A DNA stretch of 64,000 nucleotides from Lachnospiraceae bacterium. Lineage in GTDB: Bacteria; Bacillota; Clostridia; Lachnospirales; Lachnospiraceae. Position numbers and translations under genes: made by a program. The stretch is taken from contig JAQUVX010000013.1 of the NCBI GenBank assembly GCA_028693165.1, positions 35,864 through 99,863 of the forward strand, in the 5' to 3' direction. Shown piece by piece: positions 24,520 through 33,208 of this stretch. Below the pieces are notes generated by a model that worked only from the letters and a program-made list of their open reading frames with translations, had not been told where the DNA came from and ran no database searches. Within the stretch, counting starts at the first letter, position 1. Each line of letters opens with the position of its first letter.

Positions 24520-27205
24520 GCAAGATTACCTCCTCAACAGGTAGTGTAAAACGAAATGTTGTTCCGATGGGCTCGTGATCCAGTACACAAATTTCACCGT
24601 CGTGTGCATTGATAATCGATTTGCACAAAGCAAGCCCCAGCCCCAGGCTCCGGCGGCTGTCTACAATTTTGGTGGCCGAGGTGTAAAACATATCAAAGAT
24701 ACGTGGTTTGGCCTCATCCGGGATACCCGGACCGTCATCAGAAATTTCCACGACGACCTGTTTTCCCTGCACCGATGGGACAATCGTAATGTTTGAGCCC
24801 GGCGGTGTGTATTTGATTGCGTTATCCACGATATTGATGATCACCTGCACAATCAGTCTGGCGTCCATTTTGGCCAGAGCAAGCTCCTCCGACGGACAGA
24901 CGGTGATGTTATGCTCGGTGCTTTTGCGATTTACATGGCGCAGCGCCTCTTCAATGACATCATCAATGAGTTCCGGTTTCCGCTGCAAATTCATGCTTCC
25001 GTCCTCAATTCTCGTGACAGACAGCAAATTTTCCACCAGGTTGATGAGCCACAGGGAATCATCGTAAATATCCGTATAAAGCCGCTTCCTTTTTTGAGGC
25101 GAAATCGACTCATCGCTTGCAAGCAAAATACCGGCATTCCCCGAAATGGAGGTCAGCGGTGTGCGAAGGTCGTGAGAAATGGCGCGAAGCAAATTAGCCC
25201 GAAGCTGTTCATTCTTGGCAAGGATGGCTGCCTGCTCCTTCTCCTTTGCGGTTTGCTCATTTTTCAATGCCATTGCGCATTCACCGAGGATGGAAAGAAG
25301 AATGCTGTTTTCGGCTGCTTCTAACGGGGCATCGTTCATCACAATCCCCGCAACACCATAAACACAGGGTTCAATCCGCACTGCCAGATAAAGGCATTTT
25401 GCACTGGACAGCGTGTCGGTGGTTGCCCCGGCGCGCTTGTTGTTTTTGAATACCCATGCAGCCACTACCTGCTCATTCTCATTCAGACAATCCACCTCAT
25501 ATTCCTCTTTTGCAGCCGGAAATAACGTCGGCGGCTCCAATTCTCCCTGCTCTACGGAATAAAACACGACGCTGCGTCCCAGTAAGCGCACAAGCTGATT
25601 GGCTGTTACAGAAATGATCTCCGTTTTTCCATTTGCCCGCTGCAGCGACTGATTGGTGTCAAACATCAGCTTCGTGCGATAGGCTGCCTGTGCGGATTGC
25701 TTTGCCTGCTCTTTGATTCGGATTGCCAGATTTCCCGTGAGAAATGCGGCAAGAAACATGATGAGAAAAGTGGCCGGATATCCGGAATCATAGGCATTTA
25801 ACGTAAATCGCGGTTCTGTAAAAAAGAAATTGAACACCAGAACACTGACGGCCGAGGACACAATGCTGGAAATACGAACCGTGGTCACGACAGAGGTGAT
25901 CAATACACCGAGTATGTAGACCGTGATGATATTTGCTTCGCTAAAGCCCAGGGAAGAAAACAGCAGCCCAATACCGGTACAGCCCACGAGGATCAGCAGG
26001 CTTTTGACGAGGTCAAAAAGAAGGCTTTTCCCCTGTGGCCTTTTGATCACTTCCGGACGATAATTCGTTGTCAGACGATCCGGGATAATGTAAATGTCCA
26101 GATTTGGCGCATAGACTGTCAGTCTTTCCGTCAGGGTCTGCTTGCCGAGTATCCCCCTGCGCCTGGCATTATAGCGCCCGACGACAATTTTTGACACCCC
26201 GGACAAGCGGGCAAATTCCGCAATTTGAAACGCCACATCATCGCCGTAGGTGGTTTCAATCGAGGCGCCAAGCTGCTCGGCTAAATGAATGTTTTCCCGC
26301 AAACGGTTCCGATTTTCTTCGCTCATAGAAGAAAAATCCGGTGTCTCCACAAATAAAGCGGTGAAGCTTCCGTGAAACGCCTGTGCCATCCTTGCTGCGG
26401 TGCGGATGATCTTGGGGTTGGTCGGGGAAGACGAAAGGCACACCAAGATATGTTCATCGGTATAGTAATCGCTGTTATTCTGGATTTTTGCACTCTCCGC
26501 TATCCGCTTGACGCGGTCTGCACAACGGCGCAGCGCAATTTCACGCAGGGCGGTGAGATTTTCCACGCTGAAAAAATTGGTAAGGGCGCGCTGTGCCTGC
26601 GTTTCCCGATAGATTTTCCCCTCACTCAACCGCTCAATCAGTTCCTGCGGCTCGATATCCACCAGTTCAACCTGGGAAGCTTCATCAAATACGCTGTCCG
26701 GGATACGTTCCCGTACGGTCACGCCGGTAATGGCGGCCACCATGTCGCAAAGGCTCTCGATATGCTGTACATTAATTGTAGTATATACGTCAATACCCAA
26801 TCGCAGTAATTCTTTCACATCCTGGTAACGTCTTTTGTTGCGGCTTCCCGGCGCGTTGGTGTGCGCCAGTTCGTCAACCAGAATCAGCTTTGGCTTTCTG
26901 GAAATCGCAGTCTCCAGATCAAATTCCGAGAGCTGGATTCCGTTGTATTGGACGGCGCTGACCGGCAATGCCTCCAGACCATTTAAAAGAGCGGCCGTCT
27001 GGGGGCGCGCATGCGGCTCAATATATCCGGCAACGACGTCAATGCCGCGCCGTTTTGCAGCGTGAGCGGCTTTGAGCATGGCATAGGTTTTCCCGACTCC
27101 CGCCGCATAGCCAAAAAAGATTTTCAAACGTCCTTCTGTGCTGTTTTCACGTTCTTTTTGAATTGCCCGCAGCAATTGATCAGGGTCAGTCCTTCCCACG
27201 TCCAT
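24512..27205 (-). CDS. kdpD: KdpD osmosensitive potassium-channel sensor histidine kinase
   Basis: 897-residue membrane kinase for low potassium. Order of parts: KdpD domain (about 20-230) with Walker A GYAAGVGKT and LILVDELAHTNAPG; USP domain (about 250-370); four membrane helices of DUF4118 (about 395-495); GAF-like region; HisKA with phospho-accepting His in AISHDLRTPLTS; HATPase with GDGPGIP and SLGLGLAL. In the USP domain an SxS-X20-FTALF motif matches the S. aureus c-di-AMP site SxS-X20-FTAxY except Tyr to Phe. GGAAGG precedes the ATG. Confidence 0.95.
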   Translation of the reverse strand: MDVGRTDPDQLLRAIQKERENSTEGRLKIFFGYAAGVGKTYAMLKAAHAAKRRGIDVVAGYIEPHARPQTAALLNGLEALPVSAVQYNGIQLSEFDLETAISRKPKLILVDELAHTNAPGSRNKRRYQDVKELLRLGIDVYTTINVQHIESLCDMVAAITGVTVRERIPDSVFDEASQVELVDIEPQELIERLSEGKIYRETQAQRALTNFFSVENLTALREIALRRCADRVKRIAESAKIQNNSDYYTDEHILVCLSSSPTNPKIIRTAARMAQAFHGSFTALFVETPDFSSMSEENRNRLRENIHLAEQLGASIETTYGDDVAFQIAEFARLSGVSKIVVGRYNARRRGILGKQTLTERLTVYAPNLDIYIIPDRLTTNYRPEVIKRPQGKSLLFDLVKSLLILVGCTGIGLLFSSLGFSEANIITVYILGVLITSVVTTVRISSIVSSAVSVLVFNFFFTEPRFTLNAYDSGYPATFLIMFLAAFLTGNLAIRIKEQAKQSAQAAYRTKLMFDTNQSLQRANGKTEIISVTANQLVRLLGRSVVFYSVEQGELEPPTLFPAAKEEYEVDCLNENEQVVAAWVFKNNKRAGATTDTLSSAKCLYLAVRIEPCVYGVAGIVMNDAPLEAAENSILLSILGECAMALKNEQTAKEKEQAAILAKNEQLRANLLRAISHDLRTPLTSISGNAGILLASDESISPQKRKRLYTDIYDDSLWLINLVENLLSVTRIEDGSMNLQRKPELIDDVIEEALRHVNRKSTEHNITVCPSEELALAKMDARLIVQVIINIVDNAIKYTPPGSNITIVPSVQGKQVVVEISDDGPGIPDEAKPRIFDMFYTSATKIVDSRRSLGLGLALCKSIINAHDGEICVLDHEPIGTTFRFTLPVEEVILRE

Positions 27206-27228
27206 TCTGTCACCTTCCTTTTTTACTT

Positions 27229-27293
27229 ATTATAGTCCATTGTTTTTCAAGAATAAATAAGGATGTTGTTAACGGCATTAAGATTCCATAAAG
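27229..27293 (-). promoter_or_regulatory. kdpDE promoter with KdpE-type direct-repeat box
   Basis: On the minus strand CTTTAT-N5-CTTAAT (27293-27277) resembles the E. coli KdpE site (TTTATA-N5-TTTACA). It lies 42 bases before a TATAAT at 27234-27229, with kdpD starting 24 bases later. A second TATAAT with TGC before it (27302-27294) lies just upstream of the box. The same box and spacing occur before kdpF. Confidence 0.6.
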
Positions 27294-27344
27294 ATTATAG
27301 CATATCGTACCCATATCCTGTGCTGTGAATTATTGCAGAAAAGA

Positions 27345-27390
27345 AAATCGCCGTACGGTTGAGCCAGTCCGGCCAACTACACGGCGATTT
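27345..27390 (-). terminator. Terminator between kdpC and kdpD
   Basis: On the minus strand the ten-pair stem AAATCGCCGT/ACGGCGATTT is followed by TCTTTTCT. It separates kdpFABC from kdpDE, which then depends on its own promoter or on read-through. Confidence 0.75.
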
Positions 27391-27414
27391 CAAAAAAGAT
27401 GTCTATTTCGTACG

Positions 27415-28023
27415 TTATTTCGAAGGGATTCCGTCCAGCATTAGATTTACCTTCAAAACATTAACGGTTTCCTCACCAAAGATGCCCAAAAACCGTCCGG
27501 TGGTGCATTGCGCAATCACATTTCGCACATCTTCCTCTGTTCTCCCACTGGCGGCAGCAATTCTTGGCACCTGATATTCGGCTGCAGCAGGTGAGATCGC
27601 GGGATCAAGTCCGCTGCCGGATGCCGTAACCAGATCAACCGGTATCGGTTCATCCCCGCGCTCCGGATTCGAAGTTCTGATTTTTTCAATACGCTGCGCT
27701 ATCAGTGCTTCATATTCTTCACTGGCCGGGCTTAAGTTGGATGGCGCAGAATACATCAGTGTATTGCCCTCTGCATCCTGATAGGTGCTGACATCCAGAT
27801 TCATCACACGCCCCATCATATGCGCATCATCGGTATAATACTGCCCCAGCAGCTCGCTGCCGTATTTCACACCATCCACCTCGATGATGCTGCCGTTTGC
27901 CTGCTTGGGGAAGATCAGCTGCGCGATACCCGTCACGATAGCGGTGTAGGCTACGCCGCACAAAAGTGTAAATATTACAAACATCGTAGCTGCACGCGGC
28001 AGCACATTCTTCATTTCCTTCAT
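27415..28023 (-). CDS. kdpC: Potassium-transporting ATPase subunit KdpC
   Basis: 202-residue subunit with one N-terminal membrane helix (about 12-34) and a periplasm-side domain with the family motifs NLSPASEEYEALI, PVDLVTASGSGLDPAISP and VPRIAAASGR. KdpC stabilises the KdpFABC pump and helps ATP binding. Its ATG overlaps the stop of the upstream 55-codon ORF (ATGA). Confidence 0.96.
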   Translation of the reverse strand: MKEMKNVLPRAATMFVIFTLLCGVAYTAIVTGIAQLIFPKQANGSIIEVDGVKYGSELLGQYYTDDAHMMGRVMNLDVSTYQDAEGNTLMYSAPSNLSPASEEYEALIAQRIEKIRTSNPERGDEPIPVDLVTASGSGLDPAISPAAAEYQVPRIAAASGRTEEDVRNVIAQCTTGRFLGIFGEETVNVLKVNLMLDGIPSK

Positions 28024-28187
28024 TGTATAAAGCCTCCTATCAGCTCTGTAATCTCAGTTATACTTAAAATCATTGCACACGGAACCAGCGCAATGCCGGC
28101 CGCGCGGAAAGCCAGTTCTAAGGGAGACACTTCCCGGACCCAAAGAGCTGTTGCCGCCCAGGAAGCACTGCAAAAATTTTTATCCAT
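28020..28187 (-). CDS. Unrecognised 55-residue ORF between kdpB and kdpC
   Basis: Starts 14 bp after the kdpB stop with AGAGGA eight bases before its ATG, and its TGA overlaps the kdpC ATG (ATGA). It fills the gap exactly, which argues that it is translated. The sequence begins MDKNFCSASWAATALWVREV and has one hydrophobic stretch (about 25-46) that may enter the membrane. No family was recognised. C. acetobutylicum kdp is known to carry extra small ORFs, but similarity could not be tested. Possible roles are a pump accessory peptide or simply a coupling ORF for kdpC. Confidence 0.6.
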   Translation of the reverse strand: MDKNFCSASWAATALWVREVSPLELAFRAAGIALVPCAMILSITEITELIGGFIQ

Positions 28188-28201
28188 CTCTGTTTTCCTC
28201 T

Positions 28202-30271
28202 TTATACAATGCCACCGGCTGTCAGTAAGACATCAATCAATTTTACAAAAATGAAAGGTGCGGCAAGACCGCCGAGGCCATATACCAATAAGTTGCGTGA
28301 TAACAGTTTTCCGGCAGATACTTCACGATAGCGAACTCCCTTGAGCGCCAGCGGAATCAGTGCAACAATGATGAGCGCATTATAAATAATGGCCGAAAGC
28401 ACAGCGCTTTGCGGGGAATGGAGCCCCATGATATTGAGTGCAGCCAGTCCCGGATACAGACCCATGAACAGCGCTGGAATGATTGCAAAATACTTTGCCA
28501 CATCATTCGCTATGGAAAAGGTCGTCAGACTGCCACGCGTCATTAAAAGCTGCTTGCCGATTCGCACAATCTCGATCAGCTTTGTGGGAGAGGAATCCAA
28601 GTCCACCATATTACCGGCTTCCTTCGCTGCCTGGGTACCGGTGTTCATGGCTACAGCCACATCCGCCTGTGCCAGTGCCGGCGCATCGTTGGTGCCATCA
28701 CCGGTCATGGCCACCAGATGGCCCTTGGCCTGGTAGTCACGGATCATCTCCAGCTTGCCTTCCGGCGTTGCTTCCGCCAGAAAATCATCCACTCCGGCTT
28801 CTGCCGCGATCGCCGCCGCAGTCAGCGGATTGTCGCCGGTAATCATAATGGTTTTGATTCCCATCTTGCGGAGATCTGCAAATTTTTCCTGAACACCCTG
28901 CTTAATAATATCCTTAAGGTGAATGACACCCAGGATTTTATGATCCCTTGTGACAACCAGTGGTGTGCCGCCCTGATTAGAAATGCTTTTGACTATGCGG
29001 TCACAATCGGCGCTATAGGTTTCACCCGCCGCTTCCACATAGCTGCGGACAGAATCCGCTGCACCCTTGCGGATTTCATGTCCGTCATAGTCCACGCCAC
29101 TCATACGGGTTTTGGCGGTAAAGGGGATAAAGGTCATGTTCTTATCGGACAGTGTTCTCCCGCGCAGCCCAAACTCTTCTTTTGCCAACACCACAATACT
29201 GCGCCCCTCCGGTGTTTCATCGGCCAAAGAGGAAAGCTGTGCCGCATCGGCAAGCACCTGCGGCGCGATGCCGTTAATCGGAAGAAAAGCATGTGCCTGG
29301 CGGTTGCCCAGGGTAATGGTACCGGTTTTATCCAGCATCAGAATATCAACATCTCCGGCAGCTTCAATCGCTCTGCCGCTCATAGCCAGCACATTCGCCT
29401 GGTTAAGACGGCTCATACCTGCGATGCCGATGGCGGAAAGCAGCGCACCAATCGTGGTAGGAGCAAGGCAGACCAGCAGCGCAACCAGCGTCGTGACGGA
29501 GGTAGGATTTTCAATCCCTGCCTGTTTTGCCGAAAACGCCGAGTATGTATACAGTGACAGCGTCACCAGAATAAAAATAATGGACAGTGCCACAAGGAAA
29601 ATCTGAAGGGCAATCTCATTCGGTGTCTTTTTGCGGGATGCTCCCTCGACCATAGCGATCATCTTATCCAAAAAGCTCTCGCCGGCCTCGCTGGAGACCT
29701 GTACGACAATCCAGTCGGACAGCACCGTGGTGCCGCCGGTGACCGCGCTGCGGTCACCGCCCGCCTCACGGATCACGGGAGCGGATTCGCCTGTGATGGC
29801 GCTCTCGTCCACAGAGGCTGCGCCTTCAATGACATCGCCATCCGCAGGGATCTGCTCGCCTGCTTTTACAAGTACGATATCTCCCTTTTTCAGTGTGGCG
29901 GAAGAAACCGTTGTTGCCTGCTCCTTTTGTGACGCAGATGGGATTTTACGCGCCTGCACATCCTTTTTTGCCGCACGCAGGGCGTCAGCCTGCGCCTTAC
30001 CGCGTCCTTCTGCGATTGCCTCAGCAAAGTTCGCGAATAAGCAGGTAAACCAGAGAATGATTGCAATGGCAAACGTGTAGCCGGATGGCGCATCCATCAC
30101 ACCAAACAGGGATGCCGCCCAAAGCACGCTGGTCAGAATGGCAGAAACATAAACCAGCAGCATCACAGGATTTTCAGCCTGGATTTTGGGCGATAGCTTT
30201 AGGAACGAATCTTTGATGGCTCTGCCGACCATTTTCTGATCGGAAAATGCACTTTTTTGTTTTGTTGACAT
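28202..30271 (-). CDS. kdpB: Potassium-transporting ATPase catalytic subunit KdpB
   Basis: 689-residue P-type ATPase that powers high-affinity potassium uptake. Visible are TGES in [12 protein letters not shown], the phosphorylated Asp in [10 protein letters not shown], the nucleotide-binding KGAADSV, the hinge [11 protein letters not shown], and about seven membrane helices. ATG 30271 (MSTKQKSAF) has AGGAGG eight bases upstream and lies 13 bp after kdpA; an earlier in-frame start lies inside kdpA and lacks a ribosome-binding site. Confidence 0.97.
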   Translation of the reverse strand: MSTKQKSAFSDQKMVGRAIKDSFLKLSPKIQAENPVMLLVYVSAILTSVLWAASLFGVMDAPSGYTFAIAIILWFTCLFANFAEAIAEGRGKAQADALRAAKKDVQARKIPSASQKEQATTVSSATLKKGDIVLVKAGEQIPADGDVIEGAASVDESAITGESAPVIREAGGDRSAVTGGTTVLSDWIVVQVSSEAGESFLDKMIAMVEGASRKKTPNEIALQIFLVALSIIFILVTLSLYTYSAFSAKQAGIENPTSVTTLVALLVCLAPTTIGALLSAIGIAGMSRLNQANVLAMSGRAIEAAGDVDILMLDKTGTITLGNRQAHAFLPINGIAPQVLADAAQLSSLADETPEGRSIVVLAKEEFGLRGRTLSDKNMTFIPFTAKTRMSGVDYDGHEIRKGAADSVRSYVEAAGETYSADCDRIVKSISNQGGTPLVVTRDHKILGVIHLKDIIKQGVQEKFADLRKMGIKTIMITGDNPLTAAAIAAEAGVDDFLAEATPEGKLEMIRDYQAKGHLVAMTGDGTNDAPALAQADVAVAMNTGTQAAKEAGNMVDLDSSPTKLIEIVRIGKQLLMTRGSLTTFSIANDVAKYFAIIPALFMGLYPGLAALNIMGLHSPQSAVLSAIIYNALIIVALIPLALKGVRYREVSAGKLLSRNLLVYGLGGLAAPFIFVKLIDVLLTAGGIV

Positions 30272-30284
30272 GGTAGGTACCTCC

Positions 30285-32102
30285 TTATACGATACTGCTG
30301 AAGAATTCGGCAATTGGTCCCAGTGCTAATGCAGGGAAGAAACTCAATGCACCAATCAGCAGTACAACAAAAATCAATAGAAAGACAAACATTGCATTTG
30401 TGGTAGAAAGAGTACCGGCAGTCACCGCAATCTTTTTCTTGCCTGCAAGATTACCCGCAATGGCCAGCGTTCCCACAATCGGTAAAAAACGGGCAAACAG
30501 CATTACCAGTCCAATGGACACATTCAAAAATACCGTATTCGCGTTAAAGCCCGCAAAGGCAGAACCATTATTGCCACCGCCGGAGGTATAGGCATAGAGC
30601 ACTTCTGAAAAGCCGTGCGCGCCTCCGTTGTTCAGGCTTTCTTTCACACTTGGCACCATGGCGGCAATACCGCTGCCCACCAGAATCGCGATAGGCGTTG
30701 CCAGGCAGACCAGCACCGACCATTTCATCTCGAACGGTTCGATTTTTTTGCCCAGAAACTCCGGGGTCCTGCCAACCATCAGACCGGCAATGAACACAGT
30801 CAGGATGGCAAACGCCAGCATTCCATAGAGTCCGCAGCCTGTTCCGCCAAATATGACTTCACCCAGCTGCATTTGCAGCATCTGTATCATTCCGCCAAGC
30901 GGGGTATAGCTGTCATGCATGGAGTTGACGGAGCCATTGGAAGCCGCCGTTGTAAAGGCCGCCCAGGTTGCAGAGGCCGTGATGCCAAATCGGGCTTCTT
31001 TGCCCTCCATATTGCCGCCAGCCTGATCAATCATACTGAGATCAACCATTCCATTTTGTGCAAGCTGTGGTGTTGCTGCCTGCTCATTCACGGCGATGAT
31101 ACTGAGTGCAGCTCCCAACATAAGAAACATCGCAAAGAACACTGCGATTCCCTGTTTTTTGTTTTTTACCGCACTTCCAAAGGTGAAGCACAGCGCGACT
31201 GGAATCAATAATAAGGAAATCATTTCAAGCAGGTTCGTGAATGGATTGGGGTTCTCCAGGGGATGCGCGGAGTTGACGCCCATAAAGCCGCCGCCGTTTG
31301 TTCCGGTTTGCTTGATCGCTACCTGGCTGGCCGCCGGTCCCATCGGTACAAATTGTTCTGTTACAATCTGAGCATCGGGTACCACTGCTCCATCCAGCGT
31401 CACCGTGCCATTTTCCGTGTCGATGACCGCACCTTCCAGGATTTCTCCCTCCGCACTCACGGCAATCGGTTCCATCAGTGTTACGTTTTCAGCTGCTTTG
31501 AAATTTTGAATCACACCGCCGCCGACCAGGCACAGTGCAATGACAAGGTTTAATGGAATTAAAATGTGGATTACAATTCTTGTCATATCAACCCAAAAAC
31601 TGCCCAGCCCTTGTTCCTTTACTTTGACAAAGCCACGAATCAGTGCAAACAAAACCGCAATACCGGTTGCTGCCGACACAAAGTTTTGTACCGTCAGGCC
31701 AAGTGCCTGCGTCAGGTAGCTTAATGCAGATTCTCCGGAATAGGCCTGCCAGTTTGTATTGGTCACAAAGCTGGATGCCGTATTAAAAGCCAGATGCCAC
31801 GAGGTGGCCGGAATGTTTTGCGGATTTCCCGGCAAAACGCCCTGCGCCAGCTGTAAAAGGAATACAAACACAAGACCAATCCCTGAAAACGCAAGCACAG
31901 CGAACAGGTATGTTTTCCATGTCATGTCCTCGTCTTCCCGAATTCGCATTATTTTATATACGGCTTTTTCGCATGGTGTCAAAATTTTTGACAGGAACGT
32001 TTTCTCTCCATACATTACCTTTTTGATATACGCGCCCAGCGGAATTGCCAGGATAACAAGGATCGCAAGATACAGGGCGTATTGTAAGACTGCCTGCGTC
32101 AT
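30285..32102 (-). CDS. kdpA: Potassium-transporting ATPase subunit KdpA
   Basis: 605-residue channel-like subunit that selects potassium. About ten membrane helices and four filter-type loops are visible ([58 protein letters not shown]). ATG 32102 is favoured because it overlaps the stop of the upstream 46-codon ORF (ATGA) and has a G-rich ribosome-binding site. Confidence 0.96.
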   Translation of the reverse strand: MTQAVLQYALYLAILVILAIPLGAYIKKVMYGEKTFLSKILTPCEKAVYKIMRIREDEDMTWKTYLFAVLAFSGIGLVFVFLLQLAQGVLPGNPQNIPATSWHLAFNTASSFVTNTNWQAYSGESALSYLTQALGLTVQNFVSAATGIAVLFALIRGFVKVKEQGLGSFWVDMTRIVIHILIPLNLVIALCLVGGGVIQNFKAAENVTLMEPIAVSAEGEILEGAVIDTENGTVTLDGAVVPDAQIVTEQFVPMGPAASQVAIKQTGTNGGGFMGVNSAHPLENPNPFTNLLEMISLLLIPVALCFTFGSAVKNKKQGIAVFFAMFLMLGAALSIIAVNEQAATPQLAQNGMVDLSMIDQAGGNMEGKEARFGITASATWAAFTTAASNGSVNSMHDSYTPLGGMIQMLQMQLGEVIFGGTGCGLYGMLAFAILTVFIAGLMVGRTPEFLGKKIEPFEMKWSVLVCLATPIAILVGSGIAAMVPSVKESLNNGGAHGFSEVLYAYTSGGGNNGSAFAGFNANTVFLNVSIGLVMLFARFLPIVGTLAIAGNLAGKKKIAVTAGTLSTTNAMFVFLLIFVVLLIGALSFFPALALGPIAEFFSSIV

Positions 32103-32239
32103 AATTGCTTCGCCCCCCATCTGCATTTGAAATAATCAACCACTTTAGATGCTATGTGCGCAATTCCCAGAAACATAGCAAATACCAGAATCATAACGAC
32201 AACCATTCCCAGCCGCCACAATAAGTAATTTCCCATCAT
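32099..32239 (-). CDS. 46-residue membrane peptide between kdpF and kdpA
   Basis: Begins MMGNYLLWRLGMVVVMILVF; one membrane helix at about 8-30 is followed by a basic tail ([16 protein letters not shown]). GAGGAG lies seven bases before the ATG; the start overlaps the kdpF stop (ATGA) and the stop overlaps the kdpA start (ATGA). The unbroken coupling supports translation. It may correspond to one of the extra small hydrophobic peptides known from clostridial kdp operons, but homology was not tested. Confidence 0.65.
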   Translation of the reverse strand: MMGNYLLWRLGMVVVMILVFAMFLGIAHIASKVVDYFKCRWGAKQL

Positions 32240-32325
32240 TTTTGATCTCCTCTCATCAAAATATAAACATAGTACATCAGCATAATGACTGCCACAACAC
32301 CAATTACAGGTATCAAAATGTGCAT
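32236..32325 (-). CDS. kdpF: KdpF-like small subunit of the Kdp pump
   Basis: 29-residue peptide beginning MHILIPVIGVVAVIMLMYYV, a single membrane helix of the same length as E. coli KdpF, which stabilises the KdpABC complex. AAGGAGGAAG precedes the ATG. It is the first gene of the operon, about 27 bases after a predicted transcription start, and its stop overlaps the next start codon. Confidence 0.8.
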   Translation of the reverse strand: MHILIPVIGVVAVIMLMYYVYILMRGDQK

Positions 32326-32358
32326 AGAATCTTCCTCCTTTTTCTGGACTGCCCTTAG

Positions 32359-32422
32359 TGTATATCACCGGGTTTCAAGTTGGTGTTAGGAAGTGTGGCA
32401 GAGAGCTTAAGGAAAAATAAAG
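32359..32422 (-). promoter_or_regulatory. kdpFABC promoter with KdpE-type direct-repeat box
   Basis: On the minus strand CTTTAT-N5-CTTAAG (32422-32406) lies 41 bases before TATACA (32364-32359). No good -35 is present at the expected distance, as for an activator-dependent promoter. The box shares TCTTTAT-N5-CTTAA with the one before kdpD. Confidence 0.65.
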
Positions 32423-32450
32423 ACGGTACGATACAGCACGGAATGATTGC

Positions 32451-32487
32451 ATACAAAAAGTGGGCAGCATTTACGCCGCCCACTTTT
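32451..32487 (-). terminator. Terminator of the second KdpDE-like pair
   Basis: On the minus strand AAAAGTGGGC (32487-32478) pairs with GCCCACTTTT (32465-32456), followed by T and TGT. It lies 22 bp past the regulator stop and insulates the kdpF promoter from upstream transcription. Confidence 0.8.
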
Positions 32488-32509
32488 GTGGATTTCTTCT
32501 ATTCATCTT

Positions 32510-33208
32510 CTACTCATCTGCCAGTCGATAGCCCACACCGATTTCTGTGAGGATGTATCTCGGTTTTGCCGGAAACTGTTCAATCTTTCGGCGCAGGCCG
32601 GCCATCAGGGCCCGAAGTGCCTGCGTATCCGTACCATAACCGATCCCGTAGATTTCTTTTAAAATAAATTGGGTTGTCAGCACTTTACCGGGATTTTTGA
32701 AAAACAGGGTCAACAGGCTGTATTCCAGCGGTGTAACATGCAGCTCCACGTGGTCAAGATACACCAAATGCTTTTCCAGGTCAATCGAGAGTTCGCCGAC
32801 CGAAAGAATGGTCCGATCCTGATCTGCACTTGCTTTGTATGCATGGCGCAGCGCTACCCGGATGCGCGCCATCAGTTCCGTGGCTGAAAAAGGCTTCGTC
32901 AGGTAATCATCTGCGCCATTGTCCAGCGCCGTGGCCTTTTCTTTGTCCTGGTCGCGGGCCGATACCACAATAATGGGTAATTCCGACCATTCACGCACCT
33001 TTTTAATCACCTCCATGCCATCAAAATCCGGCAGCCCCAGATCCAGCAGCATCAAGTCAATCTGCTGTGATACCAGGGTTGAGAGTGCACCTTGTGCCGT
33101 GCTTGCCGTCAGATAGGAAAAACCGTCCTGACCCAGCGCATAGCAGATAAAGTTTCGTATTTGTGTATCATCCTCAACAACCAGAATCGTATCATTGCTG
33201 CTGTTCAT
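32510..33208 (-). CDS. KdpE-like OmpR-family response regulator (second pair)
   Basis: 232 residues, the same length as KdpE. The receiver has phospho-Asp in LMLLDLGLPDFDG, VSARDQ and TKPFSATEL; a winged-helix domain follows with VTPLEYSLLTLFFKNPGKVL. It clearly belongs to the KdpE group but differs along its whole length from the KdpE at 23821-24519. It overlaps its kinase gene by 17 bp. Its targets are unknown; the kdpF promoter 84 bp past its stop is one candidate. Confidence 0.92.
   Translation of the reverse strand: MNSSNDTILVVEDDTQIRNFICYALGQDGFSYLTASTAQGALSTLVSQQIDLMLLDLGLPDFDGMEVIKKVREWSELPIIVVSARDQDKEKATALDNGADDYLTKPFSATELMARIRVALRHAYKASADQDRTILSVGELSIDLEKHLVYLDHVELHVTPLEYSLLTLFFKNPGKVLTTQFILKEIYGIGYGTDTQALRALMAGLRRKIEQFPAKPRYILTEIGVGYRLADE

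Noticed and set aside
32326-32450. c-di-AMP (ydaO) riboswitch before kdpF
   Set aside because: The predicted leader is only about 27 bases, too short for that riboswitch, and a KdpE-type box explains regulation better.
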